A DNA stretch of 64,000 nt. Source: an uncultured Granulosicoccaceae bacterium. Its GTDB lineage: Bacteria; Pseudomonadota; Gammaproteobacteria; Granulosicoccales; Granulosicoccaceae. The notes beneath the pieces were generated by a model that saw only the letters and a program-made list of their open reading frames with translations, was not told the origin of the DNA and searched no databases. Below are positions 1 to 9,284 of the stretch, piece after piece; within the stretch, counting starts at the first letter, position 1, and each line of letters begins with the position of its first letter. A program made the position numbers and the translations under genes. The stretch spans positions 80,103-144,102 of the forward strand of contig CALGLE010000010.1 in NCBI GenBank assembly GCA_937930305.1. Reading direction: 5' to 3'.

Positions 1-511
1 GGTTTTTCAGTTCAGTGGCGTCATACGTGGCGCTGCAAATTTCGCAGTTATCGCCGTATTGATCGGCGTTGCCGCAATTGGGGCATTCGCCTTTCACATA
101 GCGATCGGGCAAAAACATCGATTCCTGTTCGTCATACAGCTGTTTGATGGTGCGCTTGACAATGTGCCCGGCCTCGTTAAGCCGATTGTATATAAGCTCA
201 GCCAGCTCTTTGTTTTCTTCCGAATGCGTGGTGTGGAATACATCTGGTGTTAACAAAAAGTCAGCAATATCCGCTTCATGGCTGGCTTTCACGCGCTCAA
301 TGAGGGCTTCGGGCGAGATGCCTTCGGCTTGCGCCTTGAGCATTATGGGCGTGCCGTGCGCATCATCAGCCCACACCCAAGTGCAGCGGTTACCCGCCAG
401 GCGTTGGTAGCGCACCCAAATATCGGTTTGGATATGTTCCAGTAGGTGACCAATATGCAGCGGGCCGTTCGCGTACGGCAGTGCCGCGGTCACAAGGATC
501 TGTCGAGTCAT
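1..511 (-). CDS. metG: Methionyl-tRNA synthetase, N-terminal part (cut by window edge)
   Basis: This is the first 170 residues of a class I methionyl-tRNA synthetase, which charges tRNA-Met in the cytoplasm. The start ATG is at 511-509. Visible are the N-terminal [13 protein letters not shown] stretch with the class I HIGH signature at residues 19-22, the [11 protein letters not shown] segment around residue 46, and a zinc knuckle with Cys144, Cys147, Cys157 and Cys160. The KMSKS loop and anticodon-binding domain lie outside the window. It is divergent from the mrp/apbC gene, an arrangement also found in enterobacteria. The identification is secure; only the C-terminus is missing. Confidence 0.97.
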   Translation of the reverse strand, partial: MTRQILVTAALPYANGPLHIGHLLEHIQTDIWVRYQRLAGNRCTWVWADDAHGTPIMLKAQAEGISPEALIERVKASHEADIADFLLTPDVFHTTHSEENKELAELIYNRLNEAGHIVKRTIKQLYDEQESMFLPDRYVKGECPNCGNADQYGDNCEICSATYDATELKN

Positions 512-583
512 TGCTCATCGGTGTATAGTTAGCGGTTCGCTTTACAGTCTAACAGCCTGCCCCACTGCGAGCCACGAAACACC

Positions 584-1681
584 ATGTCTGAACTGTCCAA
601 GGACCGCGTCGAATCCATTGTCAATGAGTTTATGGATCCGCATTTAGAGCTAACCCTCGCTGAGGCGGGTGTGGTTAATTCAATAGCCGTCAATGGCGAT
701 GAGGTGGCGGTGTCTCTAACGCTTCCCTATCCGGCCGCCAAATACCAGGTCACTTTGCAGAAAGAACTGCAAGCTGCCATTGTCCAAGGCACCGGTCATG
801 ATGCGACCCAAGTCGCATTAACGGCGGATACTAAAATCATCGCGCATTCCGTGCAGCAGGGTGTTAAACGCTTAGAGAAGGTTAAAAACATTATTGCTGT
901 GGCTTCGGGCAAAGGGGGTGTGGGTAAGAGCACAACCTCGGTCAATTTGGCCTTGGCTTTGGCGGCTGAAGGTGCCACCGTGGGCCTATTGGATGCCGAC
1001 ATTTACGGTCCCAGTCAGCCTCGCATGATGGGGCTGTCTGGCCAGCCTGAAAGTTCGGACGGCAAAACCATTGAGCCCATGGTGAACTACGGTGTGCAAA
1101 CCATGTCGATTGGCTTCTTGATAGAAGAGGATACGCCGATGGTGTGGCGTGGGCCCATGGTGACGCAGGCCTTAGAGCAATTACTCAATGACACCAACTG
1201 GAAGGACCTGGACTACCTCTTTATTGACTTACCCCCAGGAACAGGCGACACCCAACTCACCTTGGCGCAAAAAGTCCCCGTCAGTGGAGCTGTCATAGTG
1301 ACCACACCTCAAGACATTGCTTTGCTAGATGCGCGCAAAGGTTTAAAGATGTTTGAAAAAGTGGCTGTGCCTATCTTGGGAATTGTCGAGAACATGTCCA
1401 CGCACATTTGCAGTTCTTGCGGTCATGAAGAATCGATATTTGGATCCGGTGGTGGCTCCCGCATGGCGGAGGAATCCAACGTGACTTTACTCGGAGCATT
1501 GCCCTTAGAAATGTCTATTCGCGAGCAGGCAGACAGTGGCAAGCCGACCGTGGTGGCAGACCCCGACAGTCGCACCTCGGAAATTTATCGCAGCATTGCC
1601 AGGAAAGCGGCAGCGCGGTTGTCGAAACAAGCGAAAGATTACTCGGCCAGTTTCCCAAAAATTGTTATTCAAAATACGTAA
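584..1681 (+). CDS. apbC: Mrp/ApbC family iron-sulfur cluster carrier ATPase
   Basis: A 365-residue P-loop ATPase of the Mrp/NBP35 family, which carries Fe-S clusters to apo-proteins in the cytosol. Residues 1-90 form a MIP18/DUF59-like domain. A deviant Walker A motif GKGGVGKST is at residues 109-117, followed by DADIYGPSQPRM and the LPPGTGD segment near residue 217. The cluster-bridging CxxC is Cys276 and Cys279. Length and domain order match gammaproteobacterial Mrp. No strong ribosome-binding site precedes the ATG at 584, but the N-terminus aligns with the family. It diverges from metG and is followed 76 bases later by dcd. Confidence 0.95.
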   Translation: MSELSKDRVESIVNEFMDPHLELTLAEAGVVNSIAVNGDEVAVSLTLPYPAAKYQVTLQKELQAAIVQGTGHDATQVALTADTKIIAHSVQQGVKRLEKVKNIIAVASGKGGVGKSTTSVNLALALAAEGATVGLLDADIYGPSQPRMMGLSGQPESSDGKTIEPMVNYGVQTMSIGFLIEEDTPMVWRGPMVTQALEQLLNDTNWKDLDYLFIDLPPGTGDTQLTLAQKVPVSGAVIVTTPQDIALLDARKGLKMFEKVAVPILGIVENMSTHICSSCGHEESIFGSGGGSRMAEESNVTLLGALPLEMSIREQADSGKPTVVADPDSRTSEIYRSIARKAAARLSKQAKDYSASFPKIVIQNT

Positions 1682-1757
1682 CGAATTTTACCTCTAGCCT
1701 TTTTTGTAATAACTCTTCGCAAGCGTTTGCGACATGAAAAAATAACGAGACACGTCA

Positions 1758-2327
1758 ATGAGTATCAAGTCCGATAATTGGATTCGGCGTATGGCCAGTA
1801 GCGACAGCATGATTGAGCCGTTTGAAGCAGGCCAGGTTCGAGTGGACGCCAACAACGAGCGTATTGTGTCGTACGGCACATCCAGCTATGGTTATGATGT
1901 GCGTTGTGCGGATGAATTTAAAATATTTACCAACATTAATCATGCGGTGGTTGATCCCAAAGCGTTCGATTTAGATAGCTTTGTTGATTTGAAGTCAGAC
2001 ACTTGCATCATTCCACCGAATTCTTTTGCTTTGGCGCGCACCGTTGAATATTTTCGAATTCCCCGGAACGTATTAACGGTTTGCTTAGGTAAAAGCACCT
2101 ACGCACGTTGTGGCATCATTGTTAATGTCACACCCCTTGAGCCTGAGTGGGAAGGGCACGTTACGTTAGAATTTTCAAATACAACCCCATTGCCGGCGAA
2201 AATTTACGCCAACGAAGGCGTGGCTCAAATGTTATTTTTTGAAAGTGACGAAGTATGCGACACCTCATACAAAGATCGGGGTGGTAAGTATCAAGGGCAA
2301 ACTGGTGTGACGTTGCCAAAAACGTAA
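1758..2327 (+). CDS. dcd: dCTP deaminase
   Basis: A 189-residue cytosolic enzyme that deaminates dCTP to dUTP, feeding dTMP synthesis. The start [12 protein letters not shown] is typical of pseudomonad-type Dcd. The conserved [10 protein letters not shown] segment at residues 111-120 supplies the phosphate-binding Ser and Arg, and Glu138 in the LEFSN motif is the catalytic acid. The C-terminal [12 protein letters not shown] segment is the mobile lid. Length is normal. It follows mrp in the same direction, and its stop lies 21 bases before the nitrile hydratase alpha start, so some read-through into that operon is possible. Confidence 0.97.
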   Translation: MSIKSDNWIRRMASSDSMIEPFEAGQVRVDANNERIVSYGTSSYGYDVRCADEFKIFTNINHAVVDPKAFDLDSFVDLKSDTCIIPPNSFALARTVEYFRIPRNVLTVCLGKSTYARCGIIVNVTPLEPEWEGHVTLEFSNTTPLPAKIYANEGVAQMLFFESDEVCDTSYKDRGGKYQGQTGVTLPKT

Positions 2328-2348
2328 CGCGTGTTGTTAGGAAGGGCT

Positions 2349-3059
2349 ATGACGAATAAAAAATCCGACGCGGCTCCTCCTTCCTCGTTAAAGCCCGACC
2401 TACATCACCAAGATGAGCCGGGCCATGAACACAGTCATGACCATGACCATTCGCATCTGGATGAAACTGCAATAAGAGTACGCAGTTTGCAATCACTTCT
2501 AGTGGCGAAGGGGTATATCGATCCGGCGGCGTTAAATGAAATCATTGACACCTACGAAACACAAGTGGGCCCACGCAATGGTGCCCAAGTGGTGGCTAAA
2601 GCTTGGAGTGATCCTAAATATCTAGCGTGGTTGAAACAAGATGCCAGTGCCGCGATTAATTCATTGGGATTCAGTGGCCGCCAAGGCGAGCATATGGTGG
2701 TTGTGGAGAACACACCTGATGTTCATAACATTGTGGTGTGCACCTTATGTTCTTGTTACCCGTGGCCGGTTTTGGGTCTACCGCCCAGTTGGTATAAATC
2801 AGCGCCCTATCGCTCGCGTGTGGTGGAGGACCCTGTCTCGGTACTTAAAGAATTCGGCGTGACTTTGCCAAATCATAAAAGCATCTCGGTCTGGGACTCC
2901 ACCGCTGAGGTGAGATATTTGGTTATTCCAGAACGCCCCATAGGAACTGAACACTTTACGCAAGAGCAATTACAAGACTTAGTGACGCGGGATTCCATGA
3001 TCGGTACTGGGCTGGCACTAGTCCCTGGCAACCCACCATTGAATCCAGTGTCTGTTTGA
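2349..3059 (+). CDS. Nitrile hydratase alpha subunit, cobalt type
   Basis: A 236-residue subunit of the metalloenzyme that hydrates nitriles to amides. The metal-binding signature CTLCSC lies at residues 131-136 and is followed by [10 protein letters not shown]. Thr and Tyr at the two variable places mark the cobalt class; iron enzymes usually read CSLCSC-T. Known chemistry of the family is oxidation of two of these Cys to sulfinic and sulfenic acids. The ATG at 2349 is preferred over the in-frame GTG at 2331 because an AGGAAG ribosome-binding site sits just before it. The N-terminus is unusual: eight His fall between residues 19 and 36, mixed with Asp and Glu, resembling a metal-binding tail. 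Beta and activator genes follow directly. Confidence 0.95.
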   Translation: MTNKKSDAAPPSSLKPDLHHQDEPGHEHSHDHDHSHLDETAIRVRSLQSLLVAKGYIDPAALNEIIDTYETQVGPRNGAQVVAKAWSDPKYLAWLKQDASAAINSLGFSGRQGEHMVVVENTPDVHNIVVCTLCSCYPWPVLGLPPSWYKSAPYRSRVVEDPVSVLKEFGVTLPNHKSISVWDSTAEVRYLVIPERPIGTEHFTQEQLQDLVTRDSMIGTGLALVPGNPPLNPVSV

Positions 3060-3061
3060 GC

Positions 3062-3751
3062 ATGAACGGCGTTCACGACATGGGGGGTGTGGCAGGTTTT
3101 GGCCCGGTTGCACCCGACACCGATGGGCCCATATTTCATGCTGATTGGGAGCGCGATGTCTTAGCGATGACATTAGCAATGGGTGCACGTGGCTTGTGGA
3201 ACTTGGATGAATCACGCTCTGCTAGAGAATCTATTCCACCTAAGGATTATCTCTCTATCGGCTATTACCGAATATGGTTGCAAGCCTTGGAAAGGTTATT
3301 GGAGAAATACCGGATTTGCTCTGCGAAGGAATTAGCGCAGTTTATGGAATCTGGTTTGGTGACGGACGCCACGGTGGACTGCCCCAAACCGGTGTTGACG
3401 GCCGATCGAGTCAGCGCGGCTTTGGCTGCAGGCTCCCCAGTGACTAGAAAGCCTGTGGTGCCTGCGAGTTTCCACGTTGGCCAGCCCGTGCGTGTAAAGC
3501 TGGCAACGCACACAGGCCACACCCGTTCGCCGCAATACATCCAGGGCCATCTGGGTGAGATTTATTCGGTACACGGCGCTCATGTGTTTGCCGATAGTCA
3601 TGCCTGTGGAGCTGGAGAGAATCCGCAGTGGCTCTATAACGTGCGCTTTAGCGCTACAGAACTCTGGGGAGAAGGCCAATCCAGCGCACGTTGGATTCAT
3701 GTCGATTGCTGGGAGCCCTATCTGGAATCACATCAGGAGCTGAATGGATGA
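3062..3751 (+). CDS. Nitrile hydratase beta subunit
   Basis: A 229-residue partner of the alpha subunit. The start MNGVHDMGGVAGFGPV is the hallmark of nitrile hydratase beta chains. The C-terminal half carries an SH3-like barrel with FHVGQPVRVK, the TRSPQYIQGHLGEI stretch and a final NVRFSATELWGE segment, all typical of the family. The start ATG at 3062 lies two bases after the alpha stop codon, with no clear ribosome-binding site, so translational coupling to alpha is likely. The alpha-beta-activator order is known from Pseudomonas putida-type cobalt enzymes, whereas rhodococcal cobalt enzymes have beta first. Confidence 0.95.
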   Translation: MNGVHDMGGVAGFGPVAPDTDGPIFHADWERDVLAMTLAMGARGLWNLDESRSARESIPPKDYLSIGYYRIWLQALERLLEKYRICSAKELAQFMESGLVTDATVDCPKPVLTADRVSAALAAGSPVTRKPVVPASFHVGQPVRVKLATHTGHTRSPQYIQGHLGEIYSVHGAHVFADSHACGAGENPQWLYNVRFSATELWGEGQSSARWIHVDCWEPYLESHQELNG

Positions 3752-4149
3752 CCCAGAATCGGTCAAAGCAGGCCACCCAAGCAGCTCTTGAAGCCATACC
3801 GTCCATCCCTTCTGATGCGGATCAGCCTGTTTTCCAGGCACCTTGGGAGGCAGAAGCTTTCGCCATGGTATTGGCACTGCACCAAGCCGGCTTATTCTCT
3901 TGGACCGAGTGGGCCAAGACCCTGTCGAATTCGATTGATCAGGCGCAGAGCCTAGGTGACCCCGACTTAGGGGATACCTATTACCTGCACTGGTTGAATG
4001 CTTTGGAGGCCCTGGTCACGGCCAAGGGGTTGGGTGAACCCTTAGTTTTAAAAGCATTGGCAGATGCATGGCGTGAAGCCGCTGCATCAACCCCACACGG
4101 TCAACCTATCGAGCTAGAGCCAAACACCTTGGCGCATTTGATCAAATGA
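3748..4149 (+). CDS. Nitrile hydratase accessory/activator protein (P14K-like)
   Basis: A 133-residue protein related to the small activator needed for cobalt insertion into nitrile hydratase. Its core resembles a nitrile hydratase beta N-terminal region: FQAPWEAEAFAMVLALHQAG is followed by FSWTEWAKTL and a YYLHWLNALE segment. The start ATG at 3748 overlaps the beta stop codon (ATGA), and an AGGAG ribosome-binding site ends eight bases upstream. Members of this family act as a self-subunit-swapping chaperone together with the alpha subunit; that role is inferred here from homology and position. No amidase or cobalt transporter gene follows in the window. Confidence 0.88.
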   Translation: MTQNRSKQATQAALEAIPSIPSDADQPVFQAPWEAEAFAMVLALHQAGLFSWTEWAKTLSNSIDQAQSLGDPDLGDTYYLHWLNALEALVTAKGLGEPLVLKALADAWREAAASTPHGQPIELEPNTLAHLIK

Positions 4150-4210
4150 GATTTGCGGATAGGCCTGAAATTTGGAAGAATCAGGGGTAGTAGAAGATAA
4201 GAGGTGCCAC

Positions 4211-4687
4211 ATGATAGACAGCGAAGGGTTTCGTCTGAATGTGGGCATCATTCTCAGTAATGACCGTGGCAAGGTTTTTTGGGCGCGACGCATTGGGCAG
4301 GATGCTTGGCAGTTTCCACAAGGCGGCATAGATCGCGAGGAAACGGCCGAAGACGCGATGTATCGCGAGCTCAGGGAAGAAACCGGGCTTGAGCCACAGC
4401 ACGTGAAAGTGTTGGGATGTACCGAAGACTGGTTGCGATATCGTTTGCCAAAACGCTATGTGCGTAAGAATCAAACGCCCATGTGTATTGGTCAGAAACA
4501 AATTTGGTACATGTTGAGAATGGTTGCCGACGAACAGGCGTTTGATTTAGGTTGTTGCGAAAAGCCAGAATTTGATAACTGGCAATGGGTAGATTATTGG
4601 GAGCCGTCGAAGAGAGTCATTTTCTTCAAACGGAAAGTTTACAAAAAAGCCTTGTCCGAATTGGAACCACTACTACAGCTTGCGTAA
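4211..4687 (+). CDS. rppH: RNA pyrophosphohydrolase
   Basis: A 158-residue Nudix hydrolase that removes pyrophosphate from 5'-triphosphorylated mRNA and so triggers RNase E decay. The Nudix box runs from Gly38 to Leu60, with Glu44 and the REL-x-EE-x-GL core at residues 52-60. The start [13 protein letters not shown] is the classic RppH N-terminus, so the ATG at 4211 is chosen over an upstream in-frame TTG; an AGAGG ribosome-binding site precedes it. The protein is slightly shorter than the 176-residue Escherichia coli enzyme, losing mainly C-terminal tail. It lies 61 bases after the nitrile hydratase activator and is convergent with hemJ. Confidence 0.95.
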   Translation: MIDSEGFRLNVGIILSNDRGKVFWARRIGQDAWQFPQGGIDREETAEDAMYRELREETGLEPQHVKVLGCTEDWLRYRLPKRYVRKNQTPMCIGQKQIWYMLRMVADEQAFDLGCCEKPEFDNWQWVDYWEPSKRVIFFKRKVYKKALSELEPLLQLA

Positions 4688-4718
4688 TGCAGGCTGTAGT
4701 TCTCTTGGGCCTAGCGCT

Positions 4719-5138
4719 TTAGATGGGCCGCACAATCACCAAAATGGTGATTCCAAACAGCATCAGCACCGGCACTTCATTAAACCATCGGTACCAGATG
4801 TGGCTGCGCTTGTTCTTGTCTTGACGAAATTGAATCATCAACCACCAACACCACGCGTGGTAAATCATCAGCGCCGCCACCAAAACCAGTTTGGCGATGA
4901 ACCAAGTTTGCTGAATATAGCTGGGTAGCCAAAGCAACAGCAAGGCAACGCCAAACACAAGGGTCAATACAGCACCCATTGTGGCGATGGCGAACAGCTT
5001 CCTCTCCATGACTTTGAACGTATCGATGGTCGTCGAATCGCTGGTACTGGCGTGGTAGACGAATAATCGCGGTAGATAAAACAACCCGGCGAACCAGGTC
5101 ACCATGAATATGACGTGAAGCGCTTTTACCCAAAGCAT
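4719..5138 (-). CDS. hemJ: HemJ-type protoporphyrinogen IX oxidase (UPF0093 membrane protein)
   Basis: A 139-residue inner-membrane protein with about four hydrophobic helices. The N-terminal LWVKALHVIFMVTWFAGLFY with His8, followed by LPRLFVYH, is diagnostic of HemJ. The family oxidises protoporphyrinogen IX in the penultimate step of heme synthesis in bacteria lacking HemG or HemY. The ATG at 5138 is chosen because it begins the conserved domain and follows an AGGAAG site at a spacing of about eight bases; the reading frame extends further upstream without similarity. Its 3' end faces that of rppH. Confidence 0.92.
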   Translation of the reverse strand: MLWVKALHVIFMVTWFAGLFYLPRLFVYHASTSDSTTIDTFKVMERKLFAIATMGAVLTLVFGVALLLLWLPSYIQQTWFIAKLVLVAALMIYHAWCWWLMIQFRQDKNKRSHIWYRWFNEVPVLMLFGITILVIVRPI

Positions 5139-5344
5139 ACGGTGCTTCCTAAAAACCAAAATCAGATATGTGTCACAAAAATTGGTGCGTTGCGACCTCG
5201 ATTTGAATGATACCTGGGTCCAATGGAAGAGTGAGCCAGTGCGCAAAGTGTGTGTGCGCCGTTCTTCAATTCCTTCAGCTTTTGGGAACCGGGCCGACAT
5301 TTTCTTCAGCATTCGTTGGTCTTGCGAAGACTGGAGCAAGTGGT

Positions 5345-5848
5345 ATGAACAAATGGCTATTGAGCCTTCTATTGATCATGAGCGGGATAACTATGCCCGC
5401 GATGGCTCAAGAATCTAATGTGTACTACGGCTTGGGCTTCACCGATGGCAGCATTCAGGTGCCCGGCAATGGTTCACGCAGCTTGGGAACGGTGGCCGCC
5501 ACGGTGGGCACTCAATTAACCGACCGTATCGGACTGGAGTTGGCCTTCGGCGCGGGTTCTGATGATCCTGGCAGCATTTTCAGCGAACCGCTCATTCAGT
5601 ACCAGGCCGGATTGGTGCGCTTAAGTCACGGTTGGTCAAATAAGGAGGTGTATTTCTTATTTGGTCATGCTCGTTTGGATGTCGATAGTCGCTTAAACCC
5701 AGTCAATGGCGGCAACGCTTGGGGTTTAGGGATCAATTTATTTGGTAGTAAGAATACTGCGATTAATGCGCATGTACTGAATATGGGCAGCGGTGCATTG
5801 ACCTCGGCCGGTATTGGAATTCAATACTTTGTCGGAGGTGTCCGATGA
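5345..5848 (+). CDS. Small secreted outer-membrane beta-barrel-like protein
   Basis: A 167-residue protein of no recognised family. A clear signal peptide (MNKWLLSLLLIMSGITMPAMA, cleavage after the AMA triplet near residue 21) is followed by alternating polar and hydrophobic stretches rich in Gly, such as VYYGLGFTDGS and GIGIQYFVGG at the end, as in eight-stranded outer-membrane barrels. The ATG at 5345 follows a GGAG site and starts the signal peptide. The stop overlaps the start of the downstream lipoprotein (ATGA at 5845), so the two are translationally coupled and may act together at the outer membrane. Function unknown. Confidence 0.75.
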   Translation: MNKWLLSLLLIMSGITMPAMAQESNVYYGLGFTDGSIQVPGNGSRSLGTVAATVGTQLTDRIGLELAFGAGSDDPGSIFSEPLIQYQAGLVRLSHGWSNKEVYFLFGHARLDVDSRLNPVNGGNAWGLGINLFGSKNTAINAHVLNMGSGALTSAGIGIQYFVGGVR

Positions 5849-7824
5849 AGACCCCTAGTCACAGGAATGGCTCTATGCAAACCACACGACTTATCACCTG
5901 CATGACCTTGGCAGCCGTGTTAGCCATAGGTTGCGGAACGCGAGATGGTGAATTGCAGGGCGGCGGCGCGGCAAGTTATAACGCCATCGGCCAAAACACC
6001 AACGAAAACTTAGGACCAGAATTAGGAGCTGCCTTACCCGAAGAAGTTAACGTGAGAGTGATCAGCGACAAAGATTCCATTTTAACCGGTAGCACGGAAC
6101 CTGCGACCATTACCGCTTACATCACTAACGATGCCAATGGCCCGGTAGAAAACACGGCTGTTGGCATATCATCAGACGGTGGCTTGTTGCAAAACATCAC
6201 CGCAGAGTCAGATGCCAACGGTGAAGCAGGTGCCACACTCGCTCTGGCTAAAGACTTTCGAAATCAAGAAATCACCATTCAAGTGAATGCCAACGGTTCC
6301 ATTGGCACGGCGGTTGTACAAGCCACAGGCACAGCGATCGATTTTGCAGGATCGCTCGATTTATCGATAGGTTCTGACGCAGAACTTACCGCCCGTCTTA
6401 CCTCTGGTGTGGGCGAGCCGATTCCGAATGAGCCGGTTATTATTTCATCGGGCGTTGGTCATGACATAACGGCTGAGTCTCTGAACACCGATATCGATGG
6501 GGTTGTGGAATTCACCGTATTGGAGTTAACGCAGAGCGATACCATCACTATGACGGCACTGGAAGGCACCGTAATCGGTAATGCTGACATTAGCGTTGTG
6601 ACCGATCTATTAACGTTATCGGGCATCGAAGAAGAGCAAGAGATTCCGGTTGGACAAACCACCGACGTGGTTGTGATTTGGTCGTCTAGTGGTGAGCCCA
6701 TTACCGGTGAATACGTTCGAGCATCACTCACAGCTGGTCAGTTACTATCGTCGAGTGAAGTGCGTACCAATGCGGCGGGTGAAGCCCGATTTACATTGGT
6801 GTCTAGTAGTGCTGGGCCTGCGACATTAACCGTTGGAGCTGCGGATGGTTCTTTGGAAACCGACGTTAAAGTGGAATTCATTGCCACCGTGCCTGCGAAT
6901 TTAAGCATTGATAGCTCATCCTCGCGCATTCCAACACTGGCCACCAGTTCTATCACAGCGATCGTAACGGATGCCAACGCTAACCCAGTTAAGAATCAGG
7001 AAGTGAGCTTTTCCAGTACTAATTTATATGGCGGTCAGCTCAGTCCTGCGTCCGCTATCACCAATAGTGATGGTGAAGCGTCGGTGACTTTTACCGCAGG
7101 CGGTTCAGCCACACAGTTTGAAGAGCTGAACATTGCCGCGCAAATTGTTGGAACTTCGGTTTCGAACAACACCAAACTTACGGTGGTAGAGCGCGTGTTG
7201 AATGTGACCATTGGAACATCTAATGAAATCTCTGAACGGGCTTTGGGCACGCAGTTTGGCATGCCGTTCGTGGTTCAGGTTGCCGACGGTGGTGGCGCGC
7301 CTTTAGAAGGGGCGACGGTTGAACTCTCTGTCAAGCCACTGGCTTACCGAAAGGGCTATTTAGAGCTTGTTGATGAAGACGGTATGGTTGAAAGTATGGT
7401 GGCCACGGATTGGTCAGCGGACCGCTGGGTACTTCAATATGTGGCTTGCGCATCTGAAGATGACAATGGCAATCGAATACTCGATGCCGGCGAAGACAAC
7501 AACAATAACGGCATATTGGATCCGCAAGATCCGTCGTTGCTTGCTCCAGTGGATGATTCGGCAGGGTTTGCCACTCTAGAAGGCGGCACCTTGGTCACTG
7601 ATTCACGCGGCACAGGACTGTTGGAGTTGCTGTACCCCGCTAGCAGCGCCTTGTGGGCTCGTGTGGAAATCGTTGCTCGGGCTCAGGCTTTGGGTGCTGA
7701 AGCCGAAGCCACGTACCAAACCTCATTACCGATGTTGGCAGTCGATGCGAATAACACAAACGCAACGCCTCCAAATTTACTCAGTCCTTATGGGACTGAT
7801 TTGAACTGTTCCAATGACAATTGA
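5845..7824 (+). CDS. Large lipoprotein with repeated bacterial Ig-like (Big_1-type) domains
   Basis: A 659-residue predicted lipoprotein. A lipobox-like LAIGC places the lipidated Cys at residue 30, with Gly next to it, which favours outer-membrane sorting. About five invasin/intimin-like Ig domains follow, each marked by phrases such as VTDANANPV and TNSDGEASVTF (roughly residues 50-510). Two consecutive 12-residue calcium loops of the D-x-N-x-N-x-I-x-D pattern lie at 539-550 and 551-562. The ATG at 5845 has a GGAGG site and overlaps the preceding stop codon; an internal ATG at 5875 would give a more standard 20-residue signal peptide and is an alternative. A surface or adhesion role is inferred from domains only. 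Confidence 0.78.
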   Translation: MKTPSHRNGSMQTTRLITCMTLAAVLAIGCGTRDGELQGGGAASYNAIGQNTNENLGPELGAALPEEVNVRVISDKDSILTGSTEPATITAYITNDANGPVENTAVGISSDGGLLQNITAESDANGEAGATLALAKDFRNQEITIQVNANGSIGTAVVQATGTAIDFAGSLDLSIGSDAELTARLTSGVGEPIPNEPVIISSGVGHDITAESLNTDIDGVVEFTVLELTQSDTITMTALEGTVIGNADISVVTDLLTLSGIEEEQEIPVGQTTDVVVIWSSSGEPITGEYVRASLTAGQLLSSSEVRTNAAGEARFTLVSSSAGPATLTVGAADGSLETDVKVEFIATVPANLSIDSSSSRIPTLATSSITAIVTDANANPVKNQEVSFSSTNLYGGQLSPASAITNSDGEASVTFTAGGSATQFEELNIAAQIVGTSVSNNTKLTVVERVLNVTIGTSNEISERALGTQFGMPFVVQVADGGGAPLEGATVELSVKPLAYRKGYLELVDEDGMVESMVATDWSADRWVLQYVACASEDDNGNRILDAGEDNNNNGILDPQDPSLLAPVDDSAGFATLEGGTLVTDSRGTGLLELLYPASSALWARVEIVARAQALGAEAEATYQTSLPMLAVDANNTNATPPNLLSPYGTDLNCSNDN

Positions 7825-7940
7825 GAACAACCACTCATTCTGATGGCTGAGCTGGCTTAACTTTTGTGTGAACTGTCCGCCAAATGTAACAGTGTTCTGT
7901 GCAAATGGACCGCAATGATAGATTTATGGGGCGATAAAAC

Positions 7941-9218
7941 GTGCTGAAAAAAGATAATTCACCATCGGCATCCAATTCCGATGAGAACCACGATCTGCTG
8001 CTGAAGGCGGCCAGTTCGGTCTCGCCCGTGAATGAGTTAAACGAAGCTAATCAAGCCGCCTTGTGCAAGACTGCGAAGGTCGTGCATGTACAAAGGAATG
8101 ATCAGCTACAACCTGAAGCTGCGAATCGTTGGTTAATGTACTTGGTTGAAGGCTCATTGCAACTGTTCAACGGTAAGGAAGAAGTCGGCTCTATTTCGGC
8201 ACGAACATCAGAATCAGCTCAACCGCTGTTTCAAGACAAAACCGCTTACACCATGGCGAAAACATCCGCTGTCGCCAAGGTGGTGAAGTTTGGTCGTGAA
8301 CAACTCAATATTCTGCTCAGTGAACAACAGAAGAACGCCATTCATGTTGTGGATGTACACACGTCTGAACACGATAATGTGCTGTTGGATGACATCATTC
8401 AAAGCATGCGTACCAATAAACTGCAGTTGGCCACCTACGGCGATGCAGCGAGAAAAATTTTAGTCAATGTGGACGGAATCACTGCAGTTCCTGAACTGGC
8501 AGAAGTCATACTCACAGATCCTGGCCTAACGGCACACGTGCTTCGTATCACTAACCGCTCAGATGCCGGTGGCTCAGACGCCGCTCACAGTGTTCGAGGA
8601 GCTATTTCGCGCTTGGGTGTGGAAGACACTAAATTGAATATGATCGACTTACTCAAGAACAATACAATCGTTCCGGCAAATGAAGCGATTGCCAAACGTT
8701 ATAAGCGATACATCCAACGAACCACCCTATCAGCGGCTATCGCACAAGTGCTAGCAGGTTCAGTACCTGAGTTAAAAGGTGAGCAGGCTGCATTGGTTGC
8801 GATGATGTCCGATATTGGTGAGTTGCTAGTGCTGACTCACGCGAATAAATTTGCTGACCAATTTGCTGATGATGCGACCTTGGTGTCTTCAATTGAAAGC
8901 CTGCGAGCCATCATGAACGGTTGGGTGTTGTCGGTTTGGGAATTTCCTGAAGAATATATTGACGCGAGCTACAAGGCTCGTGATTGGTATCGAAACCACA
9001 GCGGCGAGATCACCTACACCGATCTAGTCACCGCTTCTTTGCTGATTATCCAAGCCGAAATGCCTGAGTCAGAACACAGTTCAATTCCAAGTGTTGATAA
9101 TTTGTTACTGGCGCGCCGCTTACAGCAAGCCGGCATTGATTTAAAGTCTCCAGGCGATATCGTACGAGCTGCCACTTCCAAAATAGTGACGACGCAGCAA
9201 ATGCTGAAAGCCGGTTAG
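7941..9218 (+). CDS. HDOD-domain signalling protein with cyclic-nucleotide-binding-like N-terminus
   Basis: A 425-residue cytoplasmic protein starting with GTG. Residues of about 35-130 resemble a degenerate CRP-type sensor domain (MYLVEGSLQLFNGKEEVGSI). Residues of about 160-350 form an HDOD domain, a relative of the HD phosphohydrolases without their metal ligands, with ILTDPGLTAHVLRITNRS and AISRLGVEDTKLNMIDLL. HDOD proteins usually link stress, motility or second-messenger signals to regulators, and the partner here is unknown. It stands alone between the lipoprotein and a strong terminator. The GTG start has no strong ribosome-binding site and could be revised. Confidence 0.82.
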   Translation: MLKKDNSPSASNSDENHDLLLKAASSVSPVNELNEANQAALCKTAKVVHVQRNDQLQPEAANRWLMYLVEGSLQLFNGKEEVGSISARTSESAQPLFQDKTAYTMAKTSAVAKVVKFGREQLNILLSEQQKNAIHVVDVHTSEHDNVLLDDIIQSMRTNKLQLATYGDAARKILVNVDGITAVPELAEVILTDPGLTAHVLRITNRSDAGGSDAAHSVRGAISRLGVEDTKLNMIDLLKNNTIVPANEAIAKRYKRYIQRTTLSAAIAQVLAGSVPELKGEQAALVAMMSDIGELLVLTHANKFADQFADDATLVSSIESLRAIMNGWVLSVWEFPEEYIDASYKARDWYRNHSGEITYTDLVTASLLIIQAEMPESEHSSIPSVDNLLLARRLQQAGIDLKSPGDIVRAATSKIVTTQQMLKAG

Positions 9219-9251
9219 CCTTCGCCAACCCACACTTTCGAAAGTGACACC

Positions 9252-9284
9252 AAAACGACGCTTGCCATAGCGTCGTTTTTTTTT
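9252..9284 (+). terminator. Rho-independent terminator after the HDOD gene
   Basis: An 11-base inverted repeat (aaaacgacgct and agcgtcgtttt) with a six-base loop is followed by a run of T. It lies 33 bases after the HDOD stop codon. Confidence 0.93.

Noticed and set aside
2349..3059. Iron-type nitrile hydratase or thiocyanate hydrolase
   Set aside because: The CTLCSC-Y signature marks the cobalt class, and the alpha and beta chains are of normal nitrile hydratase size, not the three-subunit thiocyanate hydrolase layout.
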